From: Firmicutes bacterium UBA6806
GTDB lineage: Bacteria > Bacillota > Clostridia > Peptostreptococcales > Acidaminobacteraceae
Length of the DNA stretch: 31,472 bases
Direction: 5' to 3'
NCBI GenBank assembly: GCA_002452745.1
Contig: DKFC01000040.1
Span: forward strand, 1-31,472
Shown here piece by piece: positions 12,236 through 21,893 of this stretch. Made by a program: the position numbers and the translations under genes. The notes below the pieces were generated by a model that ran no database searches, was not told the origin of the DNA, and worked only from the letters and a program-made list of their open reading frames with translations. Position 1 is the stretch's first letter, and the number at the start of each line of letters is the position of its first letter.

Positions 12236-13174
12236 TTAAACGCTTTTTTTAGAAACAACCACAGCCCATTCACCTTTTTCTATGACTTCAAGCACTTCAA
12301 AACCGCTTTCCCTTAGTTTGTCTGTCACCATGGAAATACGACTTAGTATAATGCCCGAAGCAATGAAATACGCATTTGGCTTAAGTACCTTGTCAATATC
12401 ATCCACTAACATGACGATAATTTCAGCAATGATATTGGCAACTACTAAATCGCCCCTTTCAGATATGACAGATACCAAGTCGCCATGTCGAACACTTGAT
12501 ACGGCTTCAAGGCCATTATGTGCTAAATTTTCTTTGGCAGTTCGGACGGCGTTCTCATCTATGTCGACGGCAATAACTTCCTTTGCCCCCAATAACCCTG
12601 CTGCAATGGACAGAATACCACTCCCACAACCGACATCTATTACCGTGTCCGTTGATTTCATATACTTTTCAATCATTTCAATACACATCGAAGTTGTCTC
12701 ATGTGTGCCAGATCCAAAGGCATTTCCAGGATCAATTTCGATGATGATGTCACCTTCTTTTTCTTCAAATGTCTCCCAGCTCGGTTTGACCACCATGTGA
12801 TCTCCGAGTCTGAATGGCTTGAAGTATTTTTTCCACTCGTTTTCCCAGTCTTTGGGATTGACGGTGCTATAACTTACTTCCCCCAGTCCTGCGTCAAGGC
12901 CAAATCCTCCCAGTTCAGAAATTCTTTGCTCTATCTCTAAAATGCTCTCTGTGATATCCTCTTTTTCGATGTAGCCTGTTACGAGTACACCCTCAAAGTC
13001 CAATTTGATGTTTTGTGGATCATAGTAATCCCATTTCCCCTGGTCTTGATTGTGAAAATCAGGATCATTTGGGTCTAAAATCATAACGCCACCTGCACCG
13101 GCTTCACATAATATATTTGAGACAGCTTCAATTGCCATTTCACTTGTCTTTATCTTAACTTCGTACCAGCTCAT
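12236..13174 (-). CDS. prmA: Ribosomal protein L11 methyltransferase PrmA
   Basis: The 312-residue protein has the PrmA N-terminal domain (MSWYEVKIKTSEMAIEA ...), the family signature DPGNAFGSGTHETT near residue 150, the AdoMet-binding VIDVGCGSGILS near 180 and VANIIAEI near 240. It trimethylates ribosomal protein L11 in the cytoplasm. ATG 13174 follows AAGGAG. A terminator separates it from dnaJ, so prmA-rsmE form their own unit; a TATAAT box (minus strand, 13225-13220) lies upstream but no clear -35 was seen. Confidence 0.95.
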   Translation of the reverse strand: MSWYEVKIKTSEMAIEAVSNILCEAGAGGVMILDPNDPDFHNQDQGKWDYYDPQNIKLDFEGVLVTGYIEKEDITESILEIEQRISELGGFGLDAGLGEVSYSTVNPKDWENEWKKYFKPFRLGDHMVVKPSWETFEEKEGDIIIEIDPGNAFGSGTHETTSMCIEMIEKYMKSTDTVIDVGCGSGILSIAAGLLGAKEVIAVDIDENAVRTAKENLAHNGLEAVSSVRHGDLVSVISERGDLVVANIIAEIIVMLVDDIDKVLKPNAYFIASGIILSRISMVTDKLRESGFEVLEVIEKGEWAVVVSKKSV

Positions 13175-13242
13175 ATTATTATCTCCTTCTTTAAACGCCC
13201 TAAAAATAGGTTCTTACAAATTATATCTGATATTCCCCAATT

Positions 13243-13273
13243 AAAAAAGAAAAAAATCTCTTGAATTTCAAGA
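13243..13273 (-). terminator. dnaJ operon terminator
   Basis: An 11-bp perfect stem (AAATCTCTTGA with TCAAGAGATTT) is followed on the minus strand by TTTTTCTTTTTT. It ends the hrcA-grpE-dnaK-dnaJ transcript before prmA. Confidence 0.85.
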
Positions 13274-13321
13274 GATTTATATTTGGTTTGCCTAATGAGA
13301 CAATGAACTTAGCCTTTTCGA

Positions 13322-14491
13322 CTAGCTGAGTACATCTTTCATTTTGTCGAAGAATCCTTTGTCATTTTTTTTTTTAGGTTTTGGAGAGTCCTCTGTGCTT
13401 GGTTTTTTACCCGTCATTTCAGCATCAAAAGCTTCCAAAAGTTCTTTTTGTTTTTTATTGAGACCTCTGGGAATCTCAACACTTACCTTGACATATTGAT
13501 CGCCTCGACCATAGCCATTGAGAACAGGAACACCTTTTCCCTTCAGTTTAAATTGTTTTCCGCTTGGCGTTCCCTCAGGAATGACAAATTTTGCTTTGCC
13601 ATCCAATGTCGGCACCATGACTTCAGCACCCAATACAGCTTGTGCGTATGAAATCGTCAAATCAAAATAGATGTCATTGCCATCACGTGTGAACTGCTTG
13701 TGAGGTGTCACTCTCAGTACCACGATGACGTCGCCTCTCGGCCCTCCATTTTGTCCAAGGTCTCCTTCTCCGCGAATCTGCATGTTTGCTCCGTGGAAAA
13801 CACCTGCTGGGATATCAACTTCTTTGGAAATTCTCTTTTTGATCTTCCCATGTCCCTTACATTGGTGACATGGCGTGTCGAAAGTCTCGCCTTTTCCCTT
13901 ACAGGTTGGGCAGACCTTTACGCTGATTGACTCGCCGAAGAGCGATCTTTGAGAATACCTGATTTCCCCTTTTCCGTTACATGCTGAACAAGTATGTGTC
14001 TCTGTCCCCGGTTCATTTCCCGCTCCGTGGCAGACATCACATTCTTCTGTTCTCAGGTACTCAATTGTCTTTTTAACGCCGAAGGCAGCTTCCTCAAAGG
14101 TCAGGGTTATATCAACTCTTGTATCTGCACCTTTTCTAGGCCCATTTCGTCTTGACGAAGATGAAGAAAAACCAAAACCGCCACCGAACATCTCATTAAT
14201 GATATCTTCAAAGCCACCAAAACCATCAAAACCCGAAAATCCTCCGCCGCCTGCGCCCATATTTTGATTGACGCCTGCATGACCGAATTGGTCATATAAC
14301 CTTCGTTTCTCTGGGTCGCTCAGCACTTCATAGGCTTCATTAATTTCCTTAAATTTGGCTTCTGCCTCTTTGTTGTCAGGATTTCGGTCCGGATGGTATT
14401 GCATAGCAAGTTTTCTATAAGCTTTTTTGAGCTCGCCTTCGTCAGCACCTTTATCGACTCCCAGCAACTCATAATAATCGCTTTTACTCAC
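13322..14491 (-). CDS. dnaJ: Chaperone protein DnaJ
   Basis: The 389-residue type I DnaJ has the J domain with HPD (YHPDRNP near residue 33), a Gly/Phe-rich region (GGGGFSGFDGFGGFED), and four zinc-binding repeats CxxCxGxG: CDVCHGAG, CSACNGKG, CPTCKGKG and CHQCKGHG (about 152-215). The client-binding C-terminal domains follow. It delivers unfolded proteins to DnaK and stimulates its ATPase. It is the last gene of the CIRCE-controlled operon, 56 bases after dnaK. Confidence 0.98.
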   Translation of the reverse strand: MSKSDYYELLGVDKGADEGELKKAYRKLAMQYHPDRNPDNKEAEAKFKEINEAYEVLSDPEKRRLYDQFGHAGVNQNMGAGGGGFSGFDGFGGFEDIINEMFGGGFGFSSSSSRRNGPRKGADTRVDITLTFEEAAFGVKKTIEYLRTEECDVCHGAGNEPGTETHTCSACNGKGEIRYSQRSLFGESISVKVCPTCKGKGETFDTPCHQCKGHGKIKKRISKEVDIPAGVFHGANMQIRGEGDLGQNGGPRGDVIVVLRVTPHKQFTRDGNDIYFDLTISYAQAVLGAEVMVPTLDGKAKFVIPEGTPSGKQFKLKGKGVPVLNGYGRGDQYVKVSVEIPRGLNKKQKELLEAFDAEMTGKKPSTEDSPKPKKKNDKGFFDKMKDVLS

Positions 14492-14547
14492 TTAAATACC
14501 GCCTTTCATAACTTTTAACTTAGGAAGGCACCCTAAGGTGCCTTGTA

Positions 14548-16362
14548 TTAGTCTACCACTTCATAATCCGCTTCGTCAACAGTATCATCAGCTCCTGAAC
14601 CCATATCTTGTGGTCCTTGTTCAGCTTGAGCTTTTGAGTAGAGCTTTTGAGCCAATGGTTGGAATGCATTGGTAAGTGCTTCAAAATCTTTTTTAATAGC
14701 TTCGACGTTATCAGTTGCCATAGATGCTTTTAACGTTTCTATTTTGGAATTGATGTCTGACTTTTCAGCTTCTGAAACTTCATCGCCTAAATCACCTAAT
14801 GATTTTTCAATTTCATAGATCATGTTATCTGCTTTGTTTCTCTCTTCGATCAATTCTTTTTTCTTTTTGTCATCTTCTGCAAATTGTTCCGCTTCTTTAA
14901 CTTTCTTTTCGATTTCATCGTCAGAAAGATGTGTAGAAGCTGTAATGGTTATGTGTTGCTCTTTTCCTGTGCCGAGGTCTTTCGCACTGACATTTACGAT
15001 ACCGTTTGCATCAATATCAAAAGTTACTTCAACTTGTGGAACCCCTCTTCTTGCAGGTGGGATACCATCGAGTTGGAATCTACCAAGTGTCACATTATCG
15101 CCTGCCATTTGTCTTTCACCTTGAAGAACGTGAATATCAACAGCCGTTTGATTGTCAGCAGCAGTTGAGAAAACTTGGCTTTTCTTAGTTGGAATCGTTG
15201 TATTTCTCTCGATGAGTTTTGTGAAGACGCCGCCCAGCGTTTCGATTCCAAGAGAAAGCGGTGTAACGTCTAAGAGCAATACGTCTTTAACGTCGCCTGA
15301 AAGGACACCACCTTGAATTGCAGCGCCAAGTGCAACACACTCATCTGGATTAACGCCTTTATGCGGCTCTTTTGCTGTGAATTTTTTTACAGCTTCTTGT
15401 ACTGCTGGAATTCTAGTTGAACCACCAACCAAGATAACTTGTTCTATATCGCTTGGATTCAAGCCAGCATCTTTTAACGCTTTTTTACTAGGTTCCATTG
15501 TCATATCAACTAAGTGTTTACTAAGTTGTTCAAATTTAGCTCTTGAAAGGTCAATGTTTAAGTGAAGCGGCCCTTCAGCTGTTGCTGTGATAAATGGAAG
15601 ATTGATATTTGTCGATTGTGTTGATGAAAGTTCTTTTTTTGCTTTTTCAGCAGCTTCTTTTAATCTTTGAAGCGCCATTTTATCATTTCTAAGGTCAACA
15701 CCATGCTCTGCTTTGAATGTTTCAGCAAGGTGATCCATGACCACTTTATCAAAGTCGTCACCACCGAGGTGATTGTTACCATTTGTCGCCAATACTTCGA
15801 AGACGCCATCGCCGATTTCTAGAATCGAAACGTCAAATGTACCACCGCCAAGGTCAAATACCATGATTTTATGTTGCTTATCTGTTTTGTCGAGTCCATA
15901 TGAAAGCGATGCAGCTGTTGGTTCATTAATGATTCTCTTTACATCAAGACCTGCAATTTTACCTGCATCTTTTGTCGCTTGTCTTTGAGCGTCCGTGAAG
16001 TAAGCAGGAACTGTAATAACAGCTTCTGTAACAGGTTCACCTAAATAACTCTCAGCATCTGCTTTTAACTTTTGAAGAATCATTGCTGAAATTTCTTGTG
16101 GTGAGTATGTTTTGTCGTCAATTTTAACTTTATGGTCTGTTCCCATTTCTCTTTTAATAGAAATAATTGTTCTGTCAGGATTTGTAATTGCCTGTCTCTT
16201 AGCTGTTTCACCAACAAGTCTTTCACCTGTCTTTGTAAATGCAACGATAGATGGAGTGGTTCTATTGCCCTCAGCATTAGGAATGACAACTGCTTCTCCA
16301 CCTTCCAACACTGAAACACATGAATTTGTTGTTCCCAAGTCAATACCAATAATTTTAGCCAT
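14548..16362 (-). CDS. dnaK: Chaperone protein DnaK (Hsp70)
   Basis: The 604-residue Hsp70 shows the phosphate-binding loop GIDLGTTNSCVSV at 6-18, NEPTAASLSYGLDK near 145, VFDLGGGTFDVSILE near 168 and VGGSTRIPAV near 310, then the substrate-binding domain and a C-terminus ending DDTVDEADYEVVD. It binds and releases unfolded client proteins in an ATP cycle with DnaJ and GrpE. ATG 16362 follows AAGGAGG. The length is usual for Firmicutes. Confidence 0.98.
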   Translation of the reverse strand: MAKIIGIDLGTTNSCVSVLEGGEAVVIPNAEGNRTTPSIVAFTKTGERLVGETAKRQAITNPDRTIISIKREMGTDHKVKIDDKTYSPQEISAMILQKLKADAESYLGEPVTEAVITVPAYFTDAQRQATKDAGKIAGLDVKRIINEPTAASLSYGLDKTDKQHKIMVFDLGGGTFDVSILEIGDGVFEVLATNGNNHLGGDDFDKVVMDHLAETFKAEHGVDLRNDKMALQRLKEAAEKAKKELSSTQSTNINLPFITATAEGPLHLNIDLSRAKFEQLSKHLVDMTMEPSKKALKDAGLNPSDIEQVILVGGSTRIPAVQEAVKKFTAKEPHKGVNPDECVALGAAIQGGVLSGDVKDVLLLDVTPLSLGIETLGGVFTKLIERNTTIPTKKSQVFSTAADNQTAVDIHVLQGERQMAGDNVTLGRFQLDGIPPARRGVPQVEVTFDIDANGIVNVSAKDLGTGKEQHITITASTHLSDDEIEKKVKEAEQFAEDDKKKKELIEERNKADNMIYEIEKSLGDLGDEVSEAEKSDINSKIETLKASMATDNVEAIKKDFEALTNAFQPLAQKLYSKAQAEQGPQDMGSGADDTVDEADYEVVD

Positions 16363-16411
16363 TTTATGCCTCCTTAAATTTTCATCATCAATTTGAGTTG
16401 TTTTTTATATT

Positions 16412-16960
16412 TTAGTTTGATACTTTCACCATGCTCGGTCTGATAACCTTGTCACCAAGCGTATATCCTTCTTGGAACACTGCTATAACCGTTTCTGATT
16501 CAACCCCTTCTGCTTCTTCAGTCATCACTGCATGGTGTTTATCAGGGTCAAAAGGCTGATTTAAAGCATCAATTTTTTTGACTTCATTTTTTGTAAAGAA
16601 TTCATCAAGTGATTTCTTAATCATCTTTATGCCGCTTAGTACTTTGTCTTCTGCATGTTCTTCTTCAAAAGAAGATAAAGCCCTTTCAAAGTTATCCATA
16701 ATTGGCAGCATTTCAATCAGAAGTTTTTCATTTCCGTATTTAAAAATATCACTTTTTTCCTTCTCAACACGTTTTCGATAGTTTTGATATTCCGCATTCA
16801 ATCTGAGGTAACGTTCATTTAGCGCATCAAGCTCCGCATTTGGATCGACCTCTTTTTCTTCCTTTTCCTCATCAGGTGCACTGTCTTCTGCGACTGCTTC
16901 TTTTATTAACGCTTCAGTCTGCTCTTCATTAAGTTCCTGATCCTTTTTCTTTTTACTCAT
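16412..16960 (-). CDS. grpE: Nucleotide exchange factor GrpE
   Basis: The 182-residue protein has an acidic, low-complexity N-terminus (EEQTEALIKEAVAEDSAPDEEKEEKE), the long coiled-coil helix containing RYLRLNAEYQNYRKRVEKEK, and the C-terminal beta domain with FDPDKHHAVM and V-x-x-VFQEGYTLGDKVIRPSMVKVS, the GrpE signature. It releases ADP from DnaK and acts as a thermosensor in many bacteria. It is the second gene of the heat-shock operon. Confidence 0.97.
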   Translation of the reverse strand: MSKKKKDQELNEEQTEALIKEAVAEDSAPDEEKEEKEVDPNAELDALNERYLRLNAEYQNYRKRVEKEKSDIFKYGNEKLLIEMLPIMDNFERALSSFEEEHAEDKVLSGIKMIKKSLDEFFTKNEVKKIDALNQPFDPDKHHAVMTEEAEGVESETVIAVFQEGYTLGDKVIRPSMVKVSN

Positions 16961-16994
16961 TTAGCTCATCCTTTTCTATCCTGTATTCAACACT

Positions 16995-18020
16995 CTACAA
17001 ATATATGCCTGAGAATAAATCTGAAAGTGTATTGCTGATGTAGTTGACGATTGATATGACGTTGCCATAGTCGATTCTCTTTGGCCCTAAAATGACGATT
17101 TTTCCATCTGACTTTCCGTCTACTTTATATGAAGAGGAAATCACGCTGCAATCGTCCAGTTCGCTTATGCCAATTTCTGTTCCAATCTTAATGGATAGCT
17201 TTTTTGAATCCACAAGATCAACCAACCTAACGAGGTTGTCTTGATTCTTGACAAAATTGAAAATTGACTTCGCTCTTTGTGATTCAGAAAATTCCAAGAT
17301 TGACAAGATGTTTTCCTCACCTGCTATGTGAATTTCGTTATCATCTAGATTTTTTAGCGCATCCTTTAAAATAGGAATCAGATAATCGACAATATTTCCA
17401 AACCCGCTGAGTTTTTCCTTGAGTTTGACAATGGATCTCACATCTATATTTTCTATGGTTTCACCGTGAAGATAAGAGAGCATCGTATCTGATATCTTAT
17501 CTAGGATATACTGATCTGTGTTCGAAAATGCCAATTGAATGTTTTTGACGATGCCGTTGTCCGTCACTAAAATCAACAAGACCTTGGTATCTGTTACTTT
17601 AATCATCTTCAAGTTGGCCAGTCGACACTTGTTAAACTGCGGAATTGTCACCAGAGAAACAAGGCCTGTAAAATCCGCAAGTAATTTAGCCGTTTGGTCG
17701 GCGATGTCGTTTGCTTCTATGATTTTTTTGAGAAGCAATGACTGGATGATTTCTTTTTGTTCAAAGCCAATGCTGTGCAAATTCGTCATAGAGTCCACAT
17801 ACAATCTGTATCCCAATTCAGATGGAATTCTACCAGCAGAAGTGTGTGGCTGTTCAAGGTAGCCCAGCTCTTCTAAATCGGCCATTTCATTTCGAATCGT
17901 AGCAGAACTTATTCCCAGAGGATATTTTTTAGAGATGGTTCTCGATCCCACCGGCTGTGCCGTGTCAATAAAATCTCGAATAATGGCCTCTAAAATTCTA
18001 AGTTGCCTTTCAGATAACAT
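16995..18020 (-). CDS. hrcA: Heat-inducible transcription repressor HrcA
   Basis: I start at ATG 18020 (MLSERQLRILEAI), behind GGAAGG, because a longer GTG start would lie inside the CIRCE operator. The 341-residue protein has a winged-helix N-terminus with QPVGSRTISKKYPLGISSATIRNEMADLEELGYL, followed by the IF3-like and GAF-like dimerisation regions, and ends DLFSGIYL. It binds CIRCE and represses this operon; GroE-type chaperones usually help it to fold. The operator and promoter lie immediately upstream. Confidence 0.97.
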   Translation of the reverse strand: MLSERQLRILEAIIRDFIDTAQPVGSRTISKKYPLGISSATIRNEMADLEELGYLEQPHTSAGRIPSELGYRLYVDSMTNLHSIGFEQKEIIQSLLLKKIIEANDIADQTAKLLADFTGLVSLVTIPQFNKCRLANLKMIKVTDTKVLLILVTDNGIVKNIQLAFSNTDQYILDKISDTMLSYLHGETIENIDVRSIVKLKEKLSGFGNIVDYLIPILKDALKNLDDNEIHIAGEENILSILEFSESQRAKSIFNFVKNQDNLVRLVDLVDSKKLSIKIGTEIGISELDDCSVISSSYKVDGKSDGKIVILGPKRIDYGNVISIVNYISNTLSDLFSGIYL

Positions 18021-18037
18021 GTAGTCACCTTCCTTTG

Positions 18038-18064
18038 TTAGCACTCACCTTTATGGAGTGCTAA
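18038..18064. promoter_or_regulatory. CIRCE operator
   Basis: TTAGCACTC (18038-18046), nine bases, GAGTGCTAA (18056-18064): a perfect CIRCE inverted repeat. It sits between the promoter and the hrcA start, so HrcA binding would block the heat-shock operon. Confidence 0.98.
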
Positions 18065-18074
18065 TTCTATATAT

Positions 18075-18103
18075 AATATACCTCCAACCACTTGGCTTGT
18101 CAA
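18075..18103 (-). promoter_or_regulatory. Sigma-A promoter of the hrcA operon
   Basis: On the minus strand TTGACA (18103-18098) and TATATT (18080-18075) are 17 bases apart, just upstream of CIRCE. Confidence 0.9.
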
Positions 18104-18177
18104 CCTTCTTTTTGAATATTAAAAGTCTATTCACATTTCCATGACAAACTGCACAACCTGTTAACAGACTGTAAAAG

Positions 18178-18209
18178 CAAAAAAAGATACAGCTATCAAA
18201 CTGTATCTT
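18178..18209 (-). terminator. hemW terminator
   Basis: AAGATACAG (18184-18192) and CTGTATCTT (18201-18209) form a 9-bp stem with an 8-base loop; on the minus strand it is followed by seven T. It lies about 60 bases past the hemW stop and ends that transcript before the hrcA promoter. Confidence 0.8.
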
Positions 18210-18267
18210 ATATCTTATATCTTTTATCTTTTAAACTCTATTGGCATGAAGCTAAAATCCAGAATAC

Positions 18268-19431
18268 TTAAGCCATAAAAGCTAAGAATACCTGATTTGA
18301 CAAATCCCGTCCCCTGTCCGTTAGCGACATTCGGTTTCGCCCTTCACTCATGACGATGAGTCCCTGTTCTTCCAATCTTGAAATTGCCTCCTGATACATA
18401 GATAGAAAATCCATGTTATATGCAGCATTGATAGCTTCAATCTCAAGGCCTTCATTTAGCCTAAGCCCCAGTATAATCGTCTCAAACAAATCTTCCGATT
18501 CATCAATTTGAATTTCCTCTTCCACTGGCTTATTGCCCTTTTCAATCGCACTTGTATAAGCCATCATATTTGAATAATTGTTGAAGCGCACAGAATCCAT
18601 TTTGCTGTGGGCAGCAACTCCAAACCCGAGATACGGCTCATTTCGCCAATAGGTGAGGTTGTGGCGAGATTCCAGTCCCTCTTTTGCAAAGTTTGAAATT
18701 TCGTATTGATGGTAACCCCTTGTCTCAAGCTCTTTGCAGATAACCCGATACATGTCCCTCTCAGTGGCTTCGTCAGGCAACACCAAAGCGCCAGATTCAT
18801 AGAGGCGGTACATTGGCGTTCCCTCTTCTATTTTGAGAGAATAGGCAGATATATGCTCAGGCATTAAATCAGCAAGTATCTTAACCGTATGGAGCACGTC
18901 TTCTAAAGTCTGCCCCGGAAGCCCAAACATCATGTCCAAGTTGATATTTCTAAAGCCCTTTTCCCTTATGCCATGATAAGTTGTCAAGAATTCATTGAAG
19001 GTATGAATCCTGCCAATGGATTTAAGCAAGCTGTCCCTTGAAGACTGAACGCCCATGCTAACACGATTTATACCAGCAGAGAGATAGGCATTGATCTTTT
19101 CTTCATTAAGAGTTCCTGGATTGACTTCTATAGTAAATTCTTCAAGTGCTGTAAGTGGATTAAACTGTTTGAGGTGATTTACAATCTCTAGTATATACCT
19201 TCCTTCAATACTAGATGGAGTTCCACCTCCAATAAAGATGGTCTTTATGTGAGCTCTGCCGAGCTCATCCTTATAAAATGAAATTTCTTCTTTTAGTGCT
19301 TTAATATAGGTCTCTATAGATTTATGTTTTTCCGCATCGCTTACTTTATAGGATACAAAATCACAGTAAAGACATTTTTCGACACAGAATGGTATGTGTA
19401 TATAAAGTCCAAGGTTCTTGTTTTCTTCCAT
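18268..19431 (-). CDS. hemW: HemW-type radical SAM heme chaperone
   Basis: I start at ATG 19431 (MEENKNLGLYIHIPFC), five bases after AGGAGGGG. The longer frame to 19470 has no better site. The 387-residue protein carries the radical-SAM cluster motif C-x3-C-x2-C (CVEKCLYC) near residue 16, GGGTPS near residue 64, the NPGT segment near 110 and the HemW C-terminal domain (YEISNFAK, HNLTYWRN, a site for heme handling). It resembles the oxygen-independent coproporphyrinogen oxidase but lacks the HemN N-terminus. HemW inserts heme into respiratory proteins. It follows lepA after a terminator. Confidence 0.9.
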   Translation of the reverse strand: MEENKNLGLYIHIPFCVEKCLYCDFVSYKVSDAEKHKSIETYIKALKEEISFYKDELGRAHIKTIFIGGGTPSSIEGRYILEIVNHLKQFNPLTALEEFTIEVNPGTLNEEKINAYLSAGINRVSMGVQSSRDSLLKSIGRIHTFNEFLTTYHGIREKGFRNINLDMMFGLPGQTLEDVLHTVKILADLMPEHISAYSLKIEEGTPMYRLYESGALVLPDEATERDMYRVICKELETRGYHQYEISNFAKEGLESRHNLTYWRNEPYLGFGVAAHSKMDSVRFNNYSNMMAYTSAIEKGNKPVEEEIQIDESEDLFETIILGLRLNEGLEIEAINAAYNMDFLSMYQEAISRLEEQGLIVMSEGRNRMSLTDRGRDLSNQVFLAFMA

Positions 19432-19488
19432 ATTTACCCCTCCTATAGTCCCTAATATGCATTGATGCATTTTTATGGCTAAATGGTT

Positions 19489-19515
19489 AAAAAAGCAACC
19501 GGATATCCGATTGCT
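19489..19515 (-). terminator. lepA terminator
   Basis: A 9-bp stem (AGCAATCGG/CCGGTTGCT, one wobble) with an ATAT loop is followed by six T on the minus strand. It lies directly past the lepA stop. Confidence 0.8.
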
Positions 19516-19523
19516 CTCTGTTT

Positions 19524-21335
19524 CTAATTTTCATCAAATTTAAGAACGGACAAAAAGGCCTGCTGCGGAACTTCCACTGTTCCAAATTGTCTCATTTTCT
19601 TTTTACCCTCTTTTTGCTTCTCTAAAAGTTTTTTCTTACGTGAGATGTCTCCACCGTAACACTTTGCCAAGACATCCTTGCGCATAGCGCTAATGGTTTC
19701 CCTCGCAATGACCTTTGTGCCAATTGCGGCCTGAATAGGAATCACAAACATCTGTCTCGGAATGACTTCCTTGAGTCTCTCGCAGATTTGACGACCTCTG
19801 CTCTCCGCTTTCGTCTTATGAACAATCATAGAAAACGCATCTATGTTCTCCTTATTCAAAAGAATGTCCATTTTCACAAGCTCGGATTCTCTATACTCTA
19901 AGAATTCATAATCCAGTGATCCATAACCTCTGGTTTTAGACTTTAAGGCATCGAAAAAATCGTAGATAACTTCGTTTAGAGGCAATTCATAATGAAGGAT
20001 AACCCTCTTTGGATCAAGGTAATCCATATGAAGCATAACACCTCTTCTATTTTGGCATAGCTCCATGATATTGCCGACATAATCATTTGGAACAATGATG
20101 TTGGCCTTTACAATTGGCTCTTCCATCTTCTTGATTTCAGTTTGCTGAGGCAAGTTAGAAGGATTTTGAATCATCAACACTTCATCGCTATGTGTTGTAA
20201 CTCGATAGATAACACTTGGCGCAGTTGCTATGATGTCTAAATCAAATTCTCTGTCCAAACGCTGCTGAATAATTTCAAGGTGAAGCAATCCCAAGAATCC
20301 ACATCTGAAACCAAAGCCCAAAGCCACCGACGTTTCAGGTTCAAAAGAGAGCGCTGCATCGTTTAGCTGTAATTTCTCAAGGGCATCTCTAACCTCATCA
20401 TAGCTCTCGCCTTCAGCTGGATAAATCCCGCAATAGACCATGGAAGTGGCCTTTTTATAGCCTGGAAGTGCCTCAGCAGTTGGATTGAGTGCATGTGTTA
20501 TGGTGTCACCCACTCGACAGTCCTTTACATTTTTAATGCTGGCAGTGATATAGCCAACATCACCAGCTCTGAGTTCGTCAACTGGAAGCGGGCCAGGAAC
20601 CGAAATACCCACTTCAACCACATCAAATTTCTTGCCAGCAGCCATCATGAGAATTGTATCGCCTTTTTTAACGGTTCCTTCAACAATTCTCACATAGGCA
20701 ATTGCACCTTTGTAACTGTCATAGTACGAGTCGAAAATAAGCGCCTTAAGTGGTGCGTCCTCATCACCATCTGGTGGTGGAACCGCTTCCACTATTTTTT
20801 CAAGAACATCTTCAATGTTGAGGCCATTTTTAGCTGAGATTTGAGGGGCATCTTCTGCAATGACGCCGATAATTTCTTCAATCTCATCTATAATTTCATC
20901 TGGTCTGGCACTTGCAAGGTCAATCTTGTTCAGAACTGGAACAATTTCAAGCCCTTGTTCATCTGCCAAGTGGACATTGGCAAGTGTTTGTGCCTCCACA
21001 CCCTGAGTGGCATCCACTACCAGCAAAGCCCCTTCACAAGCAGCCAATGACCTCGATACCTCATAGGTAAAATCCACGTGGCCAGGGGTGTCAATTAAGT
21101 TCAATAAATACTCGTGCCCATCTTTCGCCTTGTAGACAAGACGAGTTGTCTGAAGTTTAATCGTGATGCCACGCTCTCTTTCCAGATCCATACTGTCGAG
21201 AATTTGCTCCTTCATCTCACGTTGTGTGAGCAAACCTGTTTTTTCAATTAACCTGTCTGCCAACGTTGATTTTCCGTGGTCAATATGAGCAATAATCGAA
21301 AAGTTTCTTATATACTTCTGCCTTTCACTAGACAT
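19524..21335 (-). CDS. lepA: Elongation factor 4 (LepA)
   Basis: The 603-residue GTPase has the P-loop AHIDHGKSTLADR at 16-28, DTPGHVDF near residue 82, NKIDL near 136, the EF-G-like domains, and the LepA-specific C-terminal domain with RKKKLLEKQKEGKKKMRQFG. EF4 is a ribosome-associated GTPase that back-translocates stalled ribosomes or aids initiation. ATG 21335 follows AAGGAGGC. It is divergent from rpsT across a 216-base gap that holds the rpsT promoter. Confidence 0.98.
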   Translation of the reverse strand: MSSERQKYIRNFSIIAHIDHGKSTLADRLIEKTGLLTQREMKEQILDSMDLERERGITIKLQTTRLVYKAKDGHEYLLNLIDTPGHVDFTYEVSRSLAACEGALLVVDATQGVEAQTLANVHLADEQGLEIVPVLNKIDLASARPDEIIDEIEEIIGVIAEDAPQISAKNGLNIEDVLEKIVEAVPPPDGDEDAPLKALIFDSYYDSYKGAIAYVRIVEGTVKKGDTILMMAAGKKFDVVEVGISVPGPLPVDELRAGDVGYITASIKNVKDCRVGDTITHALNPTAEALPGYKKATSMVYCGIYPAEGESYDEVRDALEKLQLNDAALSFEPETSVALGFGFRCGFLGLLHLEIIQQRLDREFDLDIIATAPSVIYRVTTHSDEVLMIQNPSNLPQQTEIKKMEEPIVKANIIVPNDYVGNIMELCQNRRGVMLHMDYLDPKRVILHYELPLNEVIYDFFDALKSKTRGYGSLDYEFLEYRESELVKMDILLNKENIDAFSMIVHKTKAESRGRQICERLKEVIPRQMFVIPIQAAIGTKVIARETISAMRKDVLAKCYGGDISRKKKLLEKQKEGKKKMRQFGTVEVPQQAFLSVLKFDEN

Positions 21336-21486
21336 TCAAATGCCTCCTTAAAGTGACGATCTATTCCAACTGTTTTACACATTTTTCTTCTTAAAATCAA
21401 GTGGGATTTTAAACCCACGTCAAAAAATTTGTACCTATCAATTATAACATACGTTCTATTGCTTCTCAAATAATTTTAAAAAAAAC

Positions 21487-21515
21487 TTGCTTTCTAAACA
21501 GGTGCGTGATAAAAT
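21487..21515 (+). promoter_or_regulatory. rpsT promoter
   Basis: TTGCTT (21487-21492) and TAAAAT (21510-21515) are separated by 17 bases, about 50 bases before the rpsT start. The remaining part of the 216-base gap is AT-rich and shows no gene. Confidence 0.7.
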
Positions 21516-21551
21516 TAGTCTGTTGAAAAACTATCGGGGAGGTGAACACGA

Positions 21552-21818
21552 ATGGCTAATATTAAATCTGCTAAGAAAAGAATTAGTGTAATCAACAAAA
21601 AAACTGCTGTTAATAAATCTAGAAAATCGGCTCTTAAAACTGCTGAAAAAAGATTTGTTCAAGCGTTAGAAGCTGGTGATAAGCAACTTGCTGAAGAGAA
21701 ATTAAGATTCTTCGAGAAGAAAATGACTCAAGCTGGTGCTAAAGGTACAGTCCACAAAAATGCAGCTTCAAGAAAAGTTTCAAGATTAAGAAAAAGATTA
21801 AACGCAGCGGCTGAGTAA
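21552..21818 (+). CDS. rpsT: 30S ribosomal protein S20
   Basis: The 88-residue, very basic helical protein starts MANIKSAKKRI, the S20 signature, with VNKSRKSALKTAEKRF and a C-terminal RKVSRLRKRLNAAAE. It binds 16S rRNA in the small subunit. It begins at ATG 21552 after GGGGAGGTG. It is a single-gene unit on the plus strand, between divergent lepA and convergent holA, the common position of rpsT in Firmicutes. Confidence 0.98.
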   Translation: MANIKSAKKRISVINKKTAVNKSRKSALKTAEKRFVQALEAGDKQLAEEKLRFFEKKMTQAGAKGTVHKNAASRKVSRLRKRLNAAAE

Positions 21819-21893
21819 GACGTTTATATTTTTTTAGTTTTGAAATCCCCGAAAAAAAGACCGTGTCATTTAATATTTGATCAAATATTAAAA

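Noticed and set aside
12282..12800. 172-codon plus-strand frame inside prmA
   Set aside because: It is antisense to a clearly conserved gene, has low-complexity Ser/Ile-rich content and no good ribosome site.
18201..18234. Short TATCTTA-type direct repeats past the hemW terminator
   Set aside because: The stretch is low-complexity AT-rich sequence beside a hairpin; the repeats are too short and irregular to be CRISPR-like or iterons.
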